Source of the DNA: Candidatus Peregrinibacteria bacterium | Lineage (GTDB): Bacteria > Patescibacteriota > Gracilibacteria > UBA1369 > LOWO2-01-FULL-3 | Assembly (NCBI GenBank): GCA_018655275.1 | Contig: JABIJZ010000002.1 | Location: 235,748-299,747 of the forward strand | DNA length: 64,000 bases | Reading direction: 5' to 3' | Part shown: positions 18,031 to 26,792 of the stretch, in pieces | How positions within the stretch are numbered: position 1 is the stretch's first letter | Layout: each line of letters begins with the position of its first letter | The notes under the pieces: model-generated | Told to the model about the DNA's origin: nothing | Seen by the model: the letters and a program-made list of their open reading frames with translations, nothing else | The model's database searches: none | Translations under genes and position numbers: made by a program

Positions 18031-18810
18031 ATGCCCCAAATTCGCGCAAAAAAATCACTCGGCCAAAACTTCCTGAATTCCCCAACGATCATCAAAAAAA
18101 TCGTCACAACTTCAGGCATCACAGCCCAAGACAAAGTCCTAGAAATCGGCCCAGGCCTCGGAGCCCTCACAACAAAACTCATAGAAACAGCAAAAGAAGT
18201 CCTAGCCCTAGAACTCGACCAAACCCTCATCCCAATCCTAGAAGAAAAATTTCCAAAACCTCAAACATCAAACCTCACAATCCTCCACCAAGACGCCCTC
18301 AAATTCGACCCATCAACCCACCCAATCACAAAAGACGCATACCACATCGTCGCAAACATCCCCTACTACATCACATCACCACTAATCACCCATTTTGTCA
18401 CAAGCAAGAACCCACCAAAATCACTCACACTATTGGTCCAAAAAGAAGTCGCCGAAAAAGTCTGCGCCCAAACCCCATCAAGACCAAAACTCAAACACTC
18501 AATCCTCTCAATCCAAACCCAACTCTACGCAAAACCACGCCTAGCCTTCAAAATCGCAGCCAAACATTTCTCCCCAAAACCAAAAGTCGACTCAATGGTA
18601 ATCCACCTCGAAACCCACCCAAAACCCCTCTACAAAAACCCAGAAAAAATCCTAACCCTAGCCAAACAAGCCTTCTCAGGAAAACGCAAAAAACTCTCCA
18701 ACACACTAAAAAATCCCCCAAACTTTCCGGACTTCACCCTTCCCGAAAAATTCAAAGACCTCAGGCCAGAACACCTAAGCTTGAAGGACTGGGAAACTCT
18801 CGCATCCTAA
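18031..18810 (+). CDS. rsmA: 16S rRNA (adenine1518-N6/adenine1519-N6)-dimethyltransferase RsmA (KsgA)
   Basis: This 259-residue protein dimethylates two adenines in the 3'-terminal loop of 16S rRNA during small-subunit maturation, using SAM. Motifs are 'KKSLGQNFLNSPTIIKKIV' at the N-terminus, the SAM loop 'VLEIGPGLGALTTKL', 'ELDQTLIP' with its acidic ribose-binding residue, and the catalytic 'ANIPYYITSPLITHF'. The C-terminal helical domain ('AKHFSPKPKVDSMVIHL', 'AKQAFSGKRKKLSNTLK') is present. Length and start (ATG 18031) fit the family. The gene is last in a + strand run and converges on pyrF with a 10-base gap. Confidence 0.95.
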   Translation: MPQIRAKKSLGQNFLNSPTIIKKIVTTSGITAQDKVLEIGPGLGALTTKLIETAKEVLALELDQTLIPILEEKFPKPQTSNLTILHQDALKFDPSTHPITKDAYHIVANIPYYITSPLITHFVTSKNPPKSLTLLVQKEVAEKVCAQTPSRPKLKHSILSIQTQLYAKPRLAFKIAAKHFSPKPKVDSMVIHLETHPKPLYKNPEKILTLAKQAFSGKRKKLSNTLKNPPNFPDFTLPEKFKDLRPEHLSLKDWETLAS

Positions 18811-18820
18811 GTTCTCACCT

Positions 18821-19783
18821 CTAAAGAACACTAGCCAAATCCTTCGCCATCACCTTGCACGCTTCCGCCGCCGCAACACCAAAATCCTTTTCCTCATACC
18901 CAGTTCCTTCAACTTGATATGCAAAAATAATGCCTCGAGACGAATTCACAACCGCCCCAAGCCCATCTTCATTGAAACACGGCTTAACATCAGCAGCACC
19001 TCCTCCTTGCGCACCATAACCCGGCACCAAGAAGAACGCATTTGGCATAATCTTACGTAATTTAGCAGCCTGCTCAGGGTAAGTCGCCCCAACCACAGCT
19101 CCAACACAACTGTATCCAGATTCACCGATCTCATCTGCTCCCCAACTATCCACATAGAACCCCATCATTTCATAGAGAGCCTTCGCCTCTTTTTCTCGAG
19201 CAACTTCATCGTACACAAACATATCCTGAAGCTCACCAGAGGAAGGATTCGAAGTCTTCACAAGAACAAAAAGTCCCTTCCCATCGTTAGCCGCAACCTT
19301 CACAAACGGTTTAACTCCATCACTCCCCAAATACCCGTTCACAGTCACAGAATCCGCATCAAAAACCCGCATACTCTCATCCTCAACCTTCGTCTCCCCA
19401 AGATAAGCCTCAGCATAAGCCTCAGCCGTCGAACCAATATCGTTTCGTTTCACATCCGCAATCGTCACAAGTCCCTTCTCATGCGCATAATCAATTGTCT
19501 CCTCGTAAGCTCGCATCCCCTCATGCCCAAAAATCTCATAAAATGCCACCTGTGGTTTCACAACCGGCACAAGCTCCGCTACAGAATCAATAATCCCTTT
19601 ATTGAACGCCAACAAAGCCTCAGCCGCCGCCCTCAAAGGCTGCCCCTGATTCTCAGAAGCCTCAAAAGCCTCCTTCCGAATAAACTCCGGAATTTTGTCC
19701 AGCCTCGGATCCAACCCAACACAGATCGGATTCCCTTTTGTCTTTATAGCTTCGACCAATCGGTCAGCGAAATGTTTTTGCAT
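18821..19783 (-). CDS. pyrF: Orotidine 5'-phosphate decarboxylase, type 2
   Basis: This 320-residue protein converts OMP to UMP, the last step of UMP synthesis. The start 'FADRLVEAIKTKGNPICVGL', then DPRLDKIPEF, and the active-site run 'VTIADVKRNDIGSTAEAYAE' (Asp-x-Lys-x-x-Asp pattern) mark the type 2 family; 'VTVNGYLGSDGVKPFVK' and 'LVPGYGAQGGGAADV' (phosphate loop) follow. The length suits type 2 enzymes. It is the most downstream gene of the minus-strand pyr cluster, separated from the preceding unknown gene by 95 bases that carry their own promoter-like sequence. Confidence 0.95.
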   Translation of the reverse strand: MQKHFADRLVEAIKTKGNPICVGLDPRLDKIPEFIRKEAFEASENQGQPLRAAAEALLAFNKGIIDSVAELVPVVKPQVAFYEIFGHEGMRAYEETIDYAHEKGLVTIADVKRNDIGSTAEAYAEAYLGETKVEDESMRVFDADSVTVNGYLGSDGVKPFVKVAANDGKGLFVLVKTSNPSSGELQDMFVYDEVAREKEAKALYEMMGFYVDSWGADEIGESGYSCVGAVVGATYPEQAAKLRKIMPNAFFLVPGYGAQGGGAADVKPCFNEDGLGAVVNSSRGIIFAYQVEGTGYEEKDFGVAAAEACKVMAKDLASVL

Positions 19784-19805
19784 AATTGTTTTGTTTAATA
19801 ATCAC

Positions 19806-19834
19806 ATTCTAGATCGCATGGATTATAACACGAA
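19806..19834 (-). promoter_or_regulatory. pyrF promoter candidate
   Basis: On the minus strand TTCGTG (19829-19834), a 17-base spacer and TAGAAT (19806-19811) lie just ahead of ATG 19783. A second -10-like TATAAT is at 19822-19827. pyrF may therefore be expressed apart from the rest of the cluster. Confidence 0.45.
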
Positions 19835-19878
19835 CCATACCCACGCACGAAAACTATTGTCTGCCAAACAAACAAAGC

Positions 19879-21021
19879 CTATTTCACCCCCAATTTCCGC
19901 CCAAGTTCAAAATAAAACTTAGCCCAACCAGAATTTTTCCTTTCCCTAAAATCTTCTCCCAATTCATCAGAAAACTTTTCCCCAAGCCAATCCCAAAACT
20001 TAGGGACATCATACTCAGCCCCAGGAGCCAAAGCCACCACTTCCCACACAGCCTTCCTTAGATGATAACCAGGAGTTCTTCCATTCATCATCATAGCTTC
20101 AACAAAACGAACAAGTTCGTCCAAATTCACAAGTACACTTCCCCAATCACAAAAAATTCTTTTAGAGAGCTTTTCACCACCTTCAATAGCAGCAAAACCA
20201 GAAAATGCAAATTCAAAATCTTTCGCCTTGCGGCAAGACCCAAAAACATCATCAAAATCAACATATTCTTGATCACTCTCTATAAATAACATAAGAGCGT
20301 CCAAATAACCCCTAAGAGAATCCTCAGGAGGTCCACCAAAGAAGCAAAGTTTGTCATTCCACTCCCTCATCAACGAAAAACTATGAGGTATGGACTTTTT
20401 ATCACCAGAATGCTTCCCCTCAAGAGGCTCCAACATTGCCACAGATGCATCTGCATCAATTGGAACACTCACAGCATGACCATAAACCCTGGCACACTGA
20501 TCAACATCCTCAGCAGCCTCCATCACCATAGAATAATGCCCCACAGAAGGAAAAACACAACCACCAAAAACATCCCCATTCAACATTTCATTCAAACAAG
20601 CAAAAGCCTCTTCAAACCTATTTTCACTACCAGAAAATAATATATCCCTAATCTTCAACTTATAATACAAAGCACCTGTAACTTGAATACGCACCCACTT
20701 CAGCAAAGGCAAAATCTTCGTATTAGAGTTCGGATGAGCCTCCAAGGACACCTCAAGCGTATCAACATCCTTACACAACACTTGAACACCTTCATCGCGA
20801 TCAAAAGTTTCCTCATCAACATCCCCAAAAGGTTCAAGAAATTCCAGCCCAACCTCTCGCCTCTCAAGAAGACCCACTAACGAGAGAATCCTACCTTTTA
20901 TATGTCTAGGATATTGCCGGAAATTACTCATGCCAACAGGAACCAAAGGCCTATTTCCTGAGCCAAAAACATCCTCAACAGTGCAATCTGCCTCACCATC
21001 TATAAAATCTCTAGAGTTCAT
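19879..21021 (-). CDS. Hypothetical protein, 380 residues, inside the pyr cluster
   Basis: I do not recognise this protein. It begins 'MNSRDFIDGEADCTVEDVFG' and appears soluble and acidic, with alternating helices and no membrane segment. Features are 'HIKGRILSLVGLLERREVGL', a beta-rich middle ('VQVLCKDVDTLEVSLEAH', 'LKWVRIQVTGALYYKLK'), 'NRFEEAFACLNEMLNGDVFG' and a helical C-terminus ('FVEAMMMNGRTPGYHLRKAV', 'FWDWLGEKFSDELGEDFRE'). It lies between pyrE and pyrF with gaps of 86 and 95 bases, so it could be co-transcribed by position only. Nothing in the sequence ties it to pyrimidine synthesis. Confidence 0.7.
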   Translation of the reverse strand: MNSRDFIDGEADCTVEDVFGSGNRPLVPVGMSNFRQYPRHIKGRILSLVGLLERREVGLEFLEPFGDVDEETFDRDEGVQVLCKDVDTLEVSLEAHPNSNTKILPLLKWVRIQVTGALYYKLKIRDILFSGSENRFEEAFACLNEMLNGDVFGGCVFPSVGHYSMVMEAAEDVDQCARVYGHAVSVPIDADASVAMLEPLEGKHSGDKKSIPHSFSLMREWNDKLCFFGGPPEDSLRGYLDALMLFIESDQEYVDFDDVFGSCRKAKDFEFAFSGFAAIEGGEKLSKRIFCDWGSVLVNLDELVRFVEAMMMNGRTPGYHLRKAVWEVVALAPGAEYDVPKFWDWLGEKFSDELGEDFRERKNSGWAKFYFELGRKLGVK

Positions 21022-21107
21022 AATAACAATTCAATACAAAATCAAACTTTGGCACAATAATTTAAGCCAAAACCCTGGTTTTGTCAATGAGGTGACGCAA
21101 AGATGCT

Positions 21108-21776
21108 TTAAGCAAACCCATGCTTCTCCCCCCAACCTGCAGTGTCATTTTTGAAATCCATCACAACCTCGTACATTTCCTCAGTAATATCACCTCGCTC
21201 TCGAGCCAATCCAATCAGATCAGTAAACCCAGTCAAATTAGTCAATTTCAACTCAGCTTCAGCAAAACGATCAGTAGCCTTCGCCAATTCCCAAGAAACA
21301 ATCGCAAAAATATCAGTCACAATACCATTCGCCTCAACAACAGCCTGTGCCGCCTTCACAGACGACCCACCAGTCGAAATAAGATCCTCAACAATCAAAA
21401 CCTTCTGCCCAGACTCAAGATACCCCTCGATCTGTTTCCCAGCACCGTGCTCCTTCTTTTCAGGACGAATATAAATCATTGGCAAATCCATCTGAGCCGC
21501 AAGAAAAGCCGCCCAAGGAATAGCCGCAGTCGCAGTCCCACCAATCACATCCGGCATCTCCATCTCACCATTTTTCACCTTCTCATGAACCAAATTCTCA
21601 AACGCATCCACAACATCCTTCCTCTCCACCGGAAACGAAATCATCTTCCGATTATCGCAATAAACTGGCGATTTTATTCCACTTACCCAAGAAAACGGCG
21701 GATCCACTTTCACCATCACAGCCTTTCTCTCAAGCAGATTTGTAGCAATTTTTTTAGAAACCTCAGAACTTTCCAT
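21108..21776 (-). CDS. pyrE: Orotate phosphoribosyltransferase
   Basis: This 222-residue protein transfers phosphoribosyl from PRPP to orotate to give OMP. The type I PRTase fold is shown by 'PPFSWVSGIKSPVYCDNRKM', 'DVIGGTATAAIPWAAFLAA', 'IYIRPEKKEHGAGKQIEG' with the mobile-loop lysine, and the PRPP-binding motif 'VLIVEDLISTGGSSVKAA'. The length is typical. It lies 34 bases after pyrK in the minus-strand pyr cluster. Its PRPP substrate would come from Prs, encoded at 47.3-48.2 kb. Confidence 0.96.
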   Translation of the reverse strand: MESSEVSKKIATNLLERKAVMVKVDPPFSWVSGIKSPVYCDNRKMISFPVERKDVVDAFENLVHEKVKNGEMEMPDVIGGTATAAIPWAAFLAAQMDLPMIYIRPEKKEHGAGKQIEGYLESGQKVLIVEDLISTGGSSVKAAQAVVEANGIVTDIFAIVSWELAKATDRFAEAELKLTNLTGFTDLIGLARERGDITEEMYEVVMDFKNDTAGWGEKHGFA

Positions 21777-21810
21777 AGTATTTGATTTTAAATAATTTTA
21801 GAAATAAGCC

Positions 21811-22662
21811 CTACCACTCCACCTTCCTGCCCACACTATCTCGATGATATTTTCCAAACTCGCTCAACTTCAAAGCCGCAGCCCCATCATAAACCGGCCC
21901 CTCTTTACAAGCACGAATCCCGGAATCATCCATACAACACTGCCCACAAACTCCAATTCCACATTTCATATATCGTTCCAACGAAACCGCAGACGGAATT
22001 CCTTTCCGCCCAGCCAATTCCGCAGCCTTCTTCATCATAACCTCCGGCCCACAAGCAAAAACTCGAGTCACAGGCCCACCCTCCAACGAATCACTAGCCA
22101 AAAGCTCCTCCAAAACCTCAGTATTATATCCCTTATGTCCTTTAGAACCATCATCAGTCGCCGCATGATAAGTCACATCACCTCCCAACGCCTTAACCCT
22201 CTCTTCATACAACAAAAGATCCGCCGACCTCGCTCCCACAATCATCTCCACCTTACAACCTTCCTTCAGAGCATTCACCGCAACATTATACATCGGTGCC
22301 GCTCCATACCCCCCAGCCAAAAGCGCCAAATGATCCCCCTTCTCAAATTCATATGAAGTCCCAAACGGCCCACGAATCCCAACCTTCGCCTCCTCACCCA
22401 TCTCAAACAACTTCTCAGTCGCATCACCAACCTTCGCTATTGTAAGCCAAAACTCCTTACCATCATCATAAGCAATCGAGAACGGATTCTCATCCACCCC
22501 CGGAATCCACAGCATCACAAATTGCCCAGGCTTACTAGACCCAAGATGCGCAAATTTACTGTAATCAAAAATAAAAGTCCAGATAGTCTCCGTCTCCTTA
22601 ACAATCTTCTTTATAGGTAAAATTTTTGGCCTAGAATCTAATTTTTCATTCTGCTGATACAT
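21811..22662 (-). CDS. pyrK: Dihydroorotate dehydrogenase electron-transfer subunit (PyrK-like)
   Basis: This 283-residue protein has an N-terminal FAD-binding beta-barrel ('GQFVMLWIPGVDENPFSIAY'), an NAD-binding half ('LALLAGGYGAAPMYNVA'), and a C-terminal [2Fe-2S] site 'MKCGIGVCGQCCMDDSGIRAC' with the four spaced cysteines. In class 1B dihydroorotate dehydrogenases this subunit passes electrons from the PyrD flavin to NAD+. It lies 14 bases after pyrD, as expected for a heterotetramer partner. The length is slightly above the usual 250-260. Confidence 0.93.
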   Translation of the reverse strand: MYQQNEKLDSRPKILPIKKIVKETETIWTFIFDYSKFAHLGSSKPGQFVMLWIPGVDENPFSIAYDDGKEFWLTIAKVGDATEKLFEMGEEAKVGIRGPFGTSYEFEKGDHLALLAGGYGAAPMYNVAVNALKEGCKVEMIVGARSADLLLYEERVKALGGDVTYHAATDDGSKGHKGYNTEVLEELLASDSLEGGPVTRVFACGPEVMMKKAAELAGRKGIPSAVSLERYMKCGIGVCGQCCMDDSGIRACKEGPVYDGAAALKLSEFGKYHRDSVGRKVEW

Positions 22663-22676
22663 ATTTCTCTACAAGG

Positions 22677-23612
22677 TTATTTTACAGTTCCAATAATCTC
22701 ACTAAGATCCTTCACCCCCTCCTTCTCGCACCATTCGTTCATCTCCGCAGCAATCTCCCCAAACCCACCAACATCTCGATAATAAACCATCGTCCCAACT
22801 CCCACCAAAGTCGCTCCAGCCATCATCATCTCAATCGCATCCTCTCCAGTCATCACACCTCCAGTTCCAATCACCGGAAGCCCAGTCGTTTTCCAAATAT
22901 CATGCACCATCTTCACAGCAATCGGTTTGATAGCAGGCCCACTCAATCCTCCAACTTTATTTTTCAAAATCGGCACCCGAGTCGTAAGGTCTATAGCCAT
23001 TCCAGGACCAATAGTGTTGATTGCGCAGAAACCATCCGCTCCAGCATCAGCACACGCCGCAGCTATTCGAGATATATTTGGTACATTCGGTGAAAGCTTC
23101 ACCACAACAGGTATCTTCGATCCAACTTCGTCCATTTTCTTTCGCACAACCTCCGTCACATGAGCCGCTTGCATAGGATCACAAGCAAAAGGCAACCCCA
23201 TCTCATCCTCAACATTCGGACAAGAAATATTCACTTCGATAACATCCGGCTGCAAAGTAACAATTCTTTCAGCCAATCCAGCAAATTCACTCGCCTGACC
23301 AGCCACAATGCTTGCAATCAACGGCGCCGGCCGCTCCCCTGGAACTCCGTATTCACCAAAAAGCTGTTCAGCCTTTTCGATTCCAGCGTCAGACAACCCA
23401 ACCGCATTCAAAAAATAATGCTCCGTCCCAAACATCGTCGGATTCGCATGCCCCTTGTGCTCCTCCATCCAGATCGATTTCGTGGTTACTCCACCAGCTC
23501 CATTCTTTACAACATTCTTCAAAGAAGCCGCAGTAACTCCAAGAACACCGGAAGCAAGAACCAATGGGTTCTCAAACTCCACTTCACAAAATTTTACTTT
23601 AAGGTTTGCCAT
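22677..23612 (-). CDS. pyrD: Dihydroorotate dehydrogenase, class 1B catalytic subunit
   Basis: This 311-residue TIM barrel protein oxidises dihydroorotate to orotate with FMN. Motifs are 'FENPLVLASGVLGVTA', 'GAGGVTTKSIWMEEHKGHAN', 'NISCPNVEDEMGLPFACDP' (substrate asparagine region), 'VVVKLSPNVPNI', and the phosphate-binding 'VIGTGGVMTGEDAIEMMMAG'. The adjacent iron-sulfur/FAD subunit gene points to class 1B, the NAD-dependent type. The start at ATG 23612 gives 'MANLKVKFCEVEFENPL', normal for the family. Confidence 0.95.
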   Translation of the reverse strand: MANLKVKFCEVEFENPLVLASGVLGVTAASLKNVVKNGAGGVTTKSIWMEEHKGHANPTMFGTEHYFLNAVGLSDAGIEKAEQLFGEYGVPGERPAPLIASIVAGQASEFAGLAERIVTLQPDVIEVNISCPNVEDEMGLPFACDPMQAAHVTEVVRKKMDEVGSKIPVVVKLSPNVPNISRIAAACADAGADGFCAINTIGPGMAIDLTTRVPILKNKVGGLSGPAIKPIAVKMVHDIWKTTGLPVIGTGGVMTGEDAIEMMMAGATLVGVGTMVYYRDVGGFGEIAAEMNEWCEKEGVKDLSEIIGTVK

Positions 23613-23650
23613 TTCGAAAAAACTTTACCAAAAAGCACCCCCAAACACAA

Positions 23651-24313
23651 TCAATTAACTAAACCAAAACCAAACCACCTAGGATCCTCAACATCCTGTT
23701 CACACGTCTCCCCCTTCCAAAAACCATTAACCGGAAAAGCAAAACAAGCCACCTGAAGATCCAACATATCCTCACTATATGACTTAATCATTTCAGCTTC
23801 CTCAGCATCAGAATCCAAAACACCCTCTGTAGTAACCCAACCCTGCGAATACACCCCACCTTTCACATCATTACCATCACCATCATCCTCTCCATCAGGC
23901 CCTTCAACAAAATTCCCTGTCTTTAAAGCTTCCGCCTTCAAAGCAGCCATAGCAGCCTTATCATTATGACCTTTCGGTCCTTCAGCACAACCAACCACCA
24001 AAACCGCAGGCGCACCCTCTTCATCCAACAAACATCCAGAAACTTGCTCACCCTCCCCAGAAACACAAAACTGTTTCAAAGCCCCTGGCTTCAATTTGCG
24101 AAAAAGCTCAGCCTCCTGATGAGGCTTCAATGCAGCCCCACATCCTACAGCCAAAAACACAAGCCCAACACTAGACGCAACCAATTTAAATCTAGAACCA
24201 AATCGTCCAGACAAACTCGAAACATCCTCAACACGATCTTCTCTACGACCAACACTCTCAGTTTGTTCAGCCCTTCTTAAGGCCTCATCCAATTTTAATT
24301 CATTCAAAAACAT
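23651..24313 (-). CDS. Hypothetical membrane-anchored acidic protein
   Basis: I do not recognise this protein. I prefer ATG 24313 (MFLNELKLDEALRRAEQTES, 220 residues). About 40 charged residues precede one hydrophobic segment 'FKLVASSVGLVFLAVGCGAAL', which ends in a VGC motif resembling a lipobox but too far from the N-terminus for a standard lipoprotein. The rest is probably extracytoplasmic and acidic, with scattered cysteines and a Gly/Asp-rich stretch (DGEDDGDGNDVKGG). It lies between pyrC and pyrD with gaps of 38 and 56 bases, so it appears embedded in the operon. A smaller protein at 48392-48754 has a similar layout. Confidence 0.6.
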   Translation of the reverse strand: MFLNELKLDEALRRAEQTESVGRREDRVEDVSSLSGRFGSRFKLVASSVGLVFLAVGCGAALKPHQEAELFRKLKPGALKQFCVSGEGEQVSGCLLDEEGAPAVLVVGCAEGPKGHNDKAAMAALKAEALKTGNFVEGPDGEDDGDGNDVKGGVYSQGWVTTEGVLDSDAEEAEMIKSYSEDMLDLQVACFAFPVNGFWKGETCEQDVEDPRWFGFGLVN

Positions 24314-24369
24314 ATTCGATTGTTTAATGGCAGAAAATGATACCATAATCCACAAAAAACAATCAACCG

Positions 24370-25716
24370 TTAAACCACCTCCCCAGCCAAAACTACAACC
24401 TCAGGCCATCCCGAAAGTTTCCATCCTTCATAACAACTCCACCCACATTTATATTTCAACGCAGCCTCTCCCTTCCCCACAATTCGCTCCTCACCCAAAT
24501 CCACCAAAATCAAATCCGCTCGCCCACCATCCTCAATCTTTCCAACATTCTCCAGCCCAAAAATCTCAGCCGGCTTCTCACAACACATCTCAACAACTTT
24601 TTGCAGATCCAATTTCTCTCCAACCACTTCATTCAACATCAACGGCAACAAAGTCTGTACATCAGGCATCCCACTCGGCGCAATTCCGCCACCAGCACCC
24701 TCCTTCTCTTCCCGCGTATGCGGACTATGATCAGTCGCAACAATATCAATCTCCCCAGCATAAACCCCCTTCCACAATTCACCCACCTCCTCCTTCGATC
24801 GAACCGGCGGATTAACTTTCAAAAATCCCCCCAATTTCTCATACATCCCATCATTCAAAAACAAATGCCGAGGCGAAACCTCGCAAGTAACCAATCCATC
24901 TTTAAATTTACCGATCTCATCCAATTCCTCCCTCGAAGACACATGCGCGATATGCACAGATCTCTTATGCTTTCGCGCCAAATGACACGCTTCCTTCACA
25001 GCTTTCAAACAACATTCAACAGGCCGCGCCTTCCCATGATTCCCAGGCACCGACAAATCAAAACCTTCCGCAAATTCATCCAAACATTCCTGATCCTCCG
25101 CATGCACAACAATAGGCAAAACTCGCCCATCAATCTCTCTCAACTTTTCATCAGCCAACATCGCCTCCAAAACTCCAGAAGCCCCCATATCTCCAGTAGA
25201 ATGAGCCATATAAACCTTGATCCCCGCCAAAAATCTCCGCAATTCATCATCCGCCACAATCTTTTTAATCTCTTCCAAATTAGCCTTCCCATCTACCTCC
25301 GCCGCTCCAACAAAAATCTTAAAATGACACTTACATTTCTCCTTCGCCAATTCAACTTTCGCAGCAAACGCCTCAAAAGTCACAGTCGCAGGCTTCGTAT
25401 TCGGCATATCAAAAATCGTAGTCACACCACCAGCCAAAGCCGCAGCAGACTCACTCGCAAAATCACCCTTCGCAGTCATCCCAGGCTCCCGAAAATGCAC
25501 ATGCGCATCAACCAACCCAGGCAAAAGATATTTATCTTCACCAGAACAATCAATAGTTTCAAATTCCTCCCCCTCTTCCAAAATATTCACCATCACATCC
25601 TCCCCCTCTCCATCTTCACAAACTTTAAAAATCTCCCCAGCATTCACAACAACATCCTTCTCATCAATTCCATGAGCCGAAACCACTTTCGCATTTTTGA
25701 ATAAAAGTTTTTTCAT
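24370..25716 (-). CDS. pyrC: Dihydroorotase (class I)
   Basis: This 448-residue protein from ATG 25716 cyclises carbamoyl-aspartate to dihydroorotate. I chose this start because the family begins MKKLLFKNAKV; an upstream start at 25752 would extend into pyrB. The amidohydrolase metal-site motifs are present: 'GLVDAHVHFREPGMT' (HxH), 'TTIFDMPNTKPA', 'VVHAEDQE', 'VHIAHVSSREEL' and 'VATDHSPHTREEK'. The length suits the Bacillus-type class I enzymes. A purine stretch GGAGAG abuts the ATG, too close for a normal Shine-Dalgarno spacing. It starts 17 bases after pyrB ends. Confidence 0.94.
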   Translation of the reverse strand: MKKLLFKNAKVVSAHGIDEKDVVVNAGEIFKVCEDGEGEDVMVNILEEGEEFETIDCSGEDKYLLPGLVDAHVHFREPGMTAKGDFASESAAALAGGVTTIFDMPNTKPATVTFEAFAAKVELAKEKCKCHFKIFVGAAEVDGKANLEEIKKIVADDELRRFLAGIKVYMAHSTGDMGASGVLEAMLADEKLREIDGRVLPIVVHAEDQECLDEFAEGFDLSVPGNHGKARPVECCLKAVKEACHLARKHKRSVHIAHVSSREELDEIGKFKDGLVTCEVSPRHLFLNDGMYEKLGGFLKVNPPVRSKEEVGELWKGVYAGEIDIVATDHSPHTREEKEGAGGGIAPSGMPDVQTLLPLMLNEVVGEKLDLQKVVEMCCEKPAEIFGLENVGKIEDGGRADLILVDLGEERIVGKGEAALKYKCGWSCYEGWKLSGWPEVVVLAGEVV

Positions 25717-25732
25717 CTCTCCAAATCTACCA

Positions 25733-26641
25733 CTACCCCAACACCATCGCAAGCAAAGCCATCCTCACGGCCAAACCATTCCCAACCTGCTCAAAATATT
25801 TTGCACGTGGATCATAATCCACATCTGTAGTTATTTCATCAACCCTCGGCAAAGGATTCATCAAAATCGCCGTAGCCTTAGCCTTCGCCATCATTTCGCC
25901 ATCAAAAACATACTTCCCTCGATGCTTCTCAGCCTCTTCCTTCGAAGAAAACCTCTCTTCCTGAATCCGAGTCGTTTGAATCACATCCATACCCCCAATC
26001 ACAGCCCCAAGATCCTCCACACACTCTTCACCAGGCATCTCCAATCCTTTAGGTGCAACAAACACAAACTCCACATCCCAATGTTTCAAAAACTCGCGCA
26101 ATGAATGCATCACTCTACTATGTTTCAAATCCCCAACCATCCCAACTTTCAAACCATCAATTTTTCCTTCAAAATTTTTCCAAATCGTATAAAGATCCAA
26201 CAACCCTTGGGTCGGATGCTGATGCGGCCCATCTCCTGCATTTATCACCGGAATCGAACACCCAGACGCAAGCTCATCAACACTCCCCGGCTCCGGATGC
26301 CTCATCACAATCAGCTCCACCAGTTGAGACAAAGTCTTCCCCGTATCATACAAAGTCTCCCGCTTCTTTACCGATGAAGTGGTCATCATATCCGCTCCAC
26401 TCACAACCTTTCCACCAAGTCTCAAAAAAGCCGCCTCAAAACTAAACCTCGTCCTAGTCGACGGTTCAAAAAACAACGTAGCCAAAACCTTCCCATCAAA
26501 AATCTTCTCAAAACCTCGAGCTTCCTCCCTTCTCTGCCCAGCCACAATCTCTTCCATTTTTCGCGCCTCTTCAAAAAGAGCCAACAACGATTCCTTATCA
26601 AACTGCTCCGCCGACAAGATGTGCTGTCCTTTAAAATCCAT
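25733..26641 (-). CDS. pyrB: Aspartate carbamoyltransferase catalytic subunit
   Basis: This 302-residue protein condenses carbamoyl phosphate with aspartate. The carbamoyl-phosphate site is 'EPSTRTRFSFEAAFLRLGGK'; 'MRHPEPGSVDELA', 'NAGDGPHQHPTQGLLDLYTI' and 'VGMVGDLKHSRVMHSL' follow, and the aspartate loop near the C-terminus has 'NPLPRVDEITTDVD'. The length is normal for the catalytic chain; no pyrI regulatory subunit is in view. It is the first gene of the minus-strand pyr operon and is divergent from carA, which supplies glutamine-derived ammonia for carbamoyl phosphate. Confidence 0.96.
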   Translation of the reverse strand: MDFKGQHILSAEQFDKESLLALFEEARKMEEIVAGQRREEARGFEKIFDGKVLATLFFEPSTRTRFSFEAAFLRLGGKVVSGADMMTTSSVKKRETLYDTGKTLSQLVELIVMRHPEPGSVDELASGCSIPVINAGDGPHQHPTQGLLDLYTIWKNFEGKIDGLKVGMVGDLKHSRVMHSLREFLKHWDVEFVFVAPKGLEMPGEECVEDLGAVIGGMDVIQTTRIQEERFSSKEEAEKHRGKYVFDGEMMAKAKATAILMNPLPRVDEITTDVDYDPRAKYFEQVGNGLAVRMALLAMVLG

Positions 26642-26663
26642 AGTTTTTGGTTAGTTCTATGTA

Positions 26664-26691
26664 ATTGTACACAATTTACAACGCCCATCAA
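26664..26691 (-). promoter_or_regulatory. pyr operon promoter
   Basis: On the minus strand TTGATG (26686-26691), a 16-base spacer and TACAAT (26664-26669) lie ahead of ATG 26641. The predicted leader is only about 15 bases. Confidence 0.55.
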
Positions 26692-26698
26692 CCCCACA

Positions 26699-26747
26699 TC
26701 TCTCCGGAGAGAAAAAACCCCCAGGTTCAAAAAATTCTCTCCGGAGA
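26699..26747. repeat. Paired CTCCGGAG palindromes between pyrB and carA
   Basis: TCTCTCCGGAGAGA (26699-26712) and TCTCCGGAGA (26738-26747) have centres 37 bases apart between the two divergent pyrimidine promoters. The two copies can also pair with each other as one 13-base stem (TCTCCGGAGAGAA with TTCTCTCCGGAGA). This could be a two-site operator or an RNA hairpin; the sequence does not decide. No T-run follows the hairpin. Confidence 0.55.
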
Positions 26748-26756
26748 TACAACCCC

Positions 26757-26785
26757 TTGCATTTCCACCACCACCCCCCTAAAAT
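26757..26785 (+). promoter_or_regulatory. carA promoter, apparently leaderless
   Basis: TTGCAT (26757-26762), a 17-base C-rich spacer and TAAAAT (26780-26785) stand 7 bases from ATG 26793, so transcription should start at the start codon. This supports ATG 26793 over the in-frame ATG at 26757, which overlaps the -35. Confidence 0.58.
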
Positions 26786-26792
26786 ACCCCCG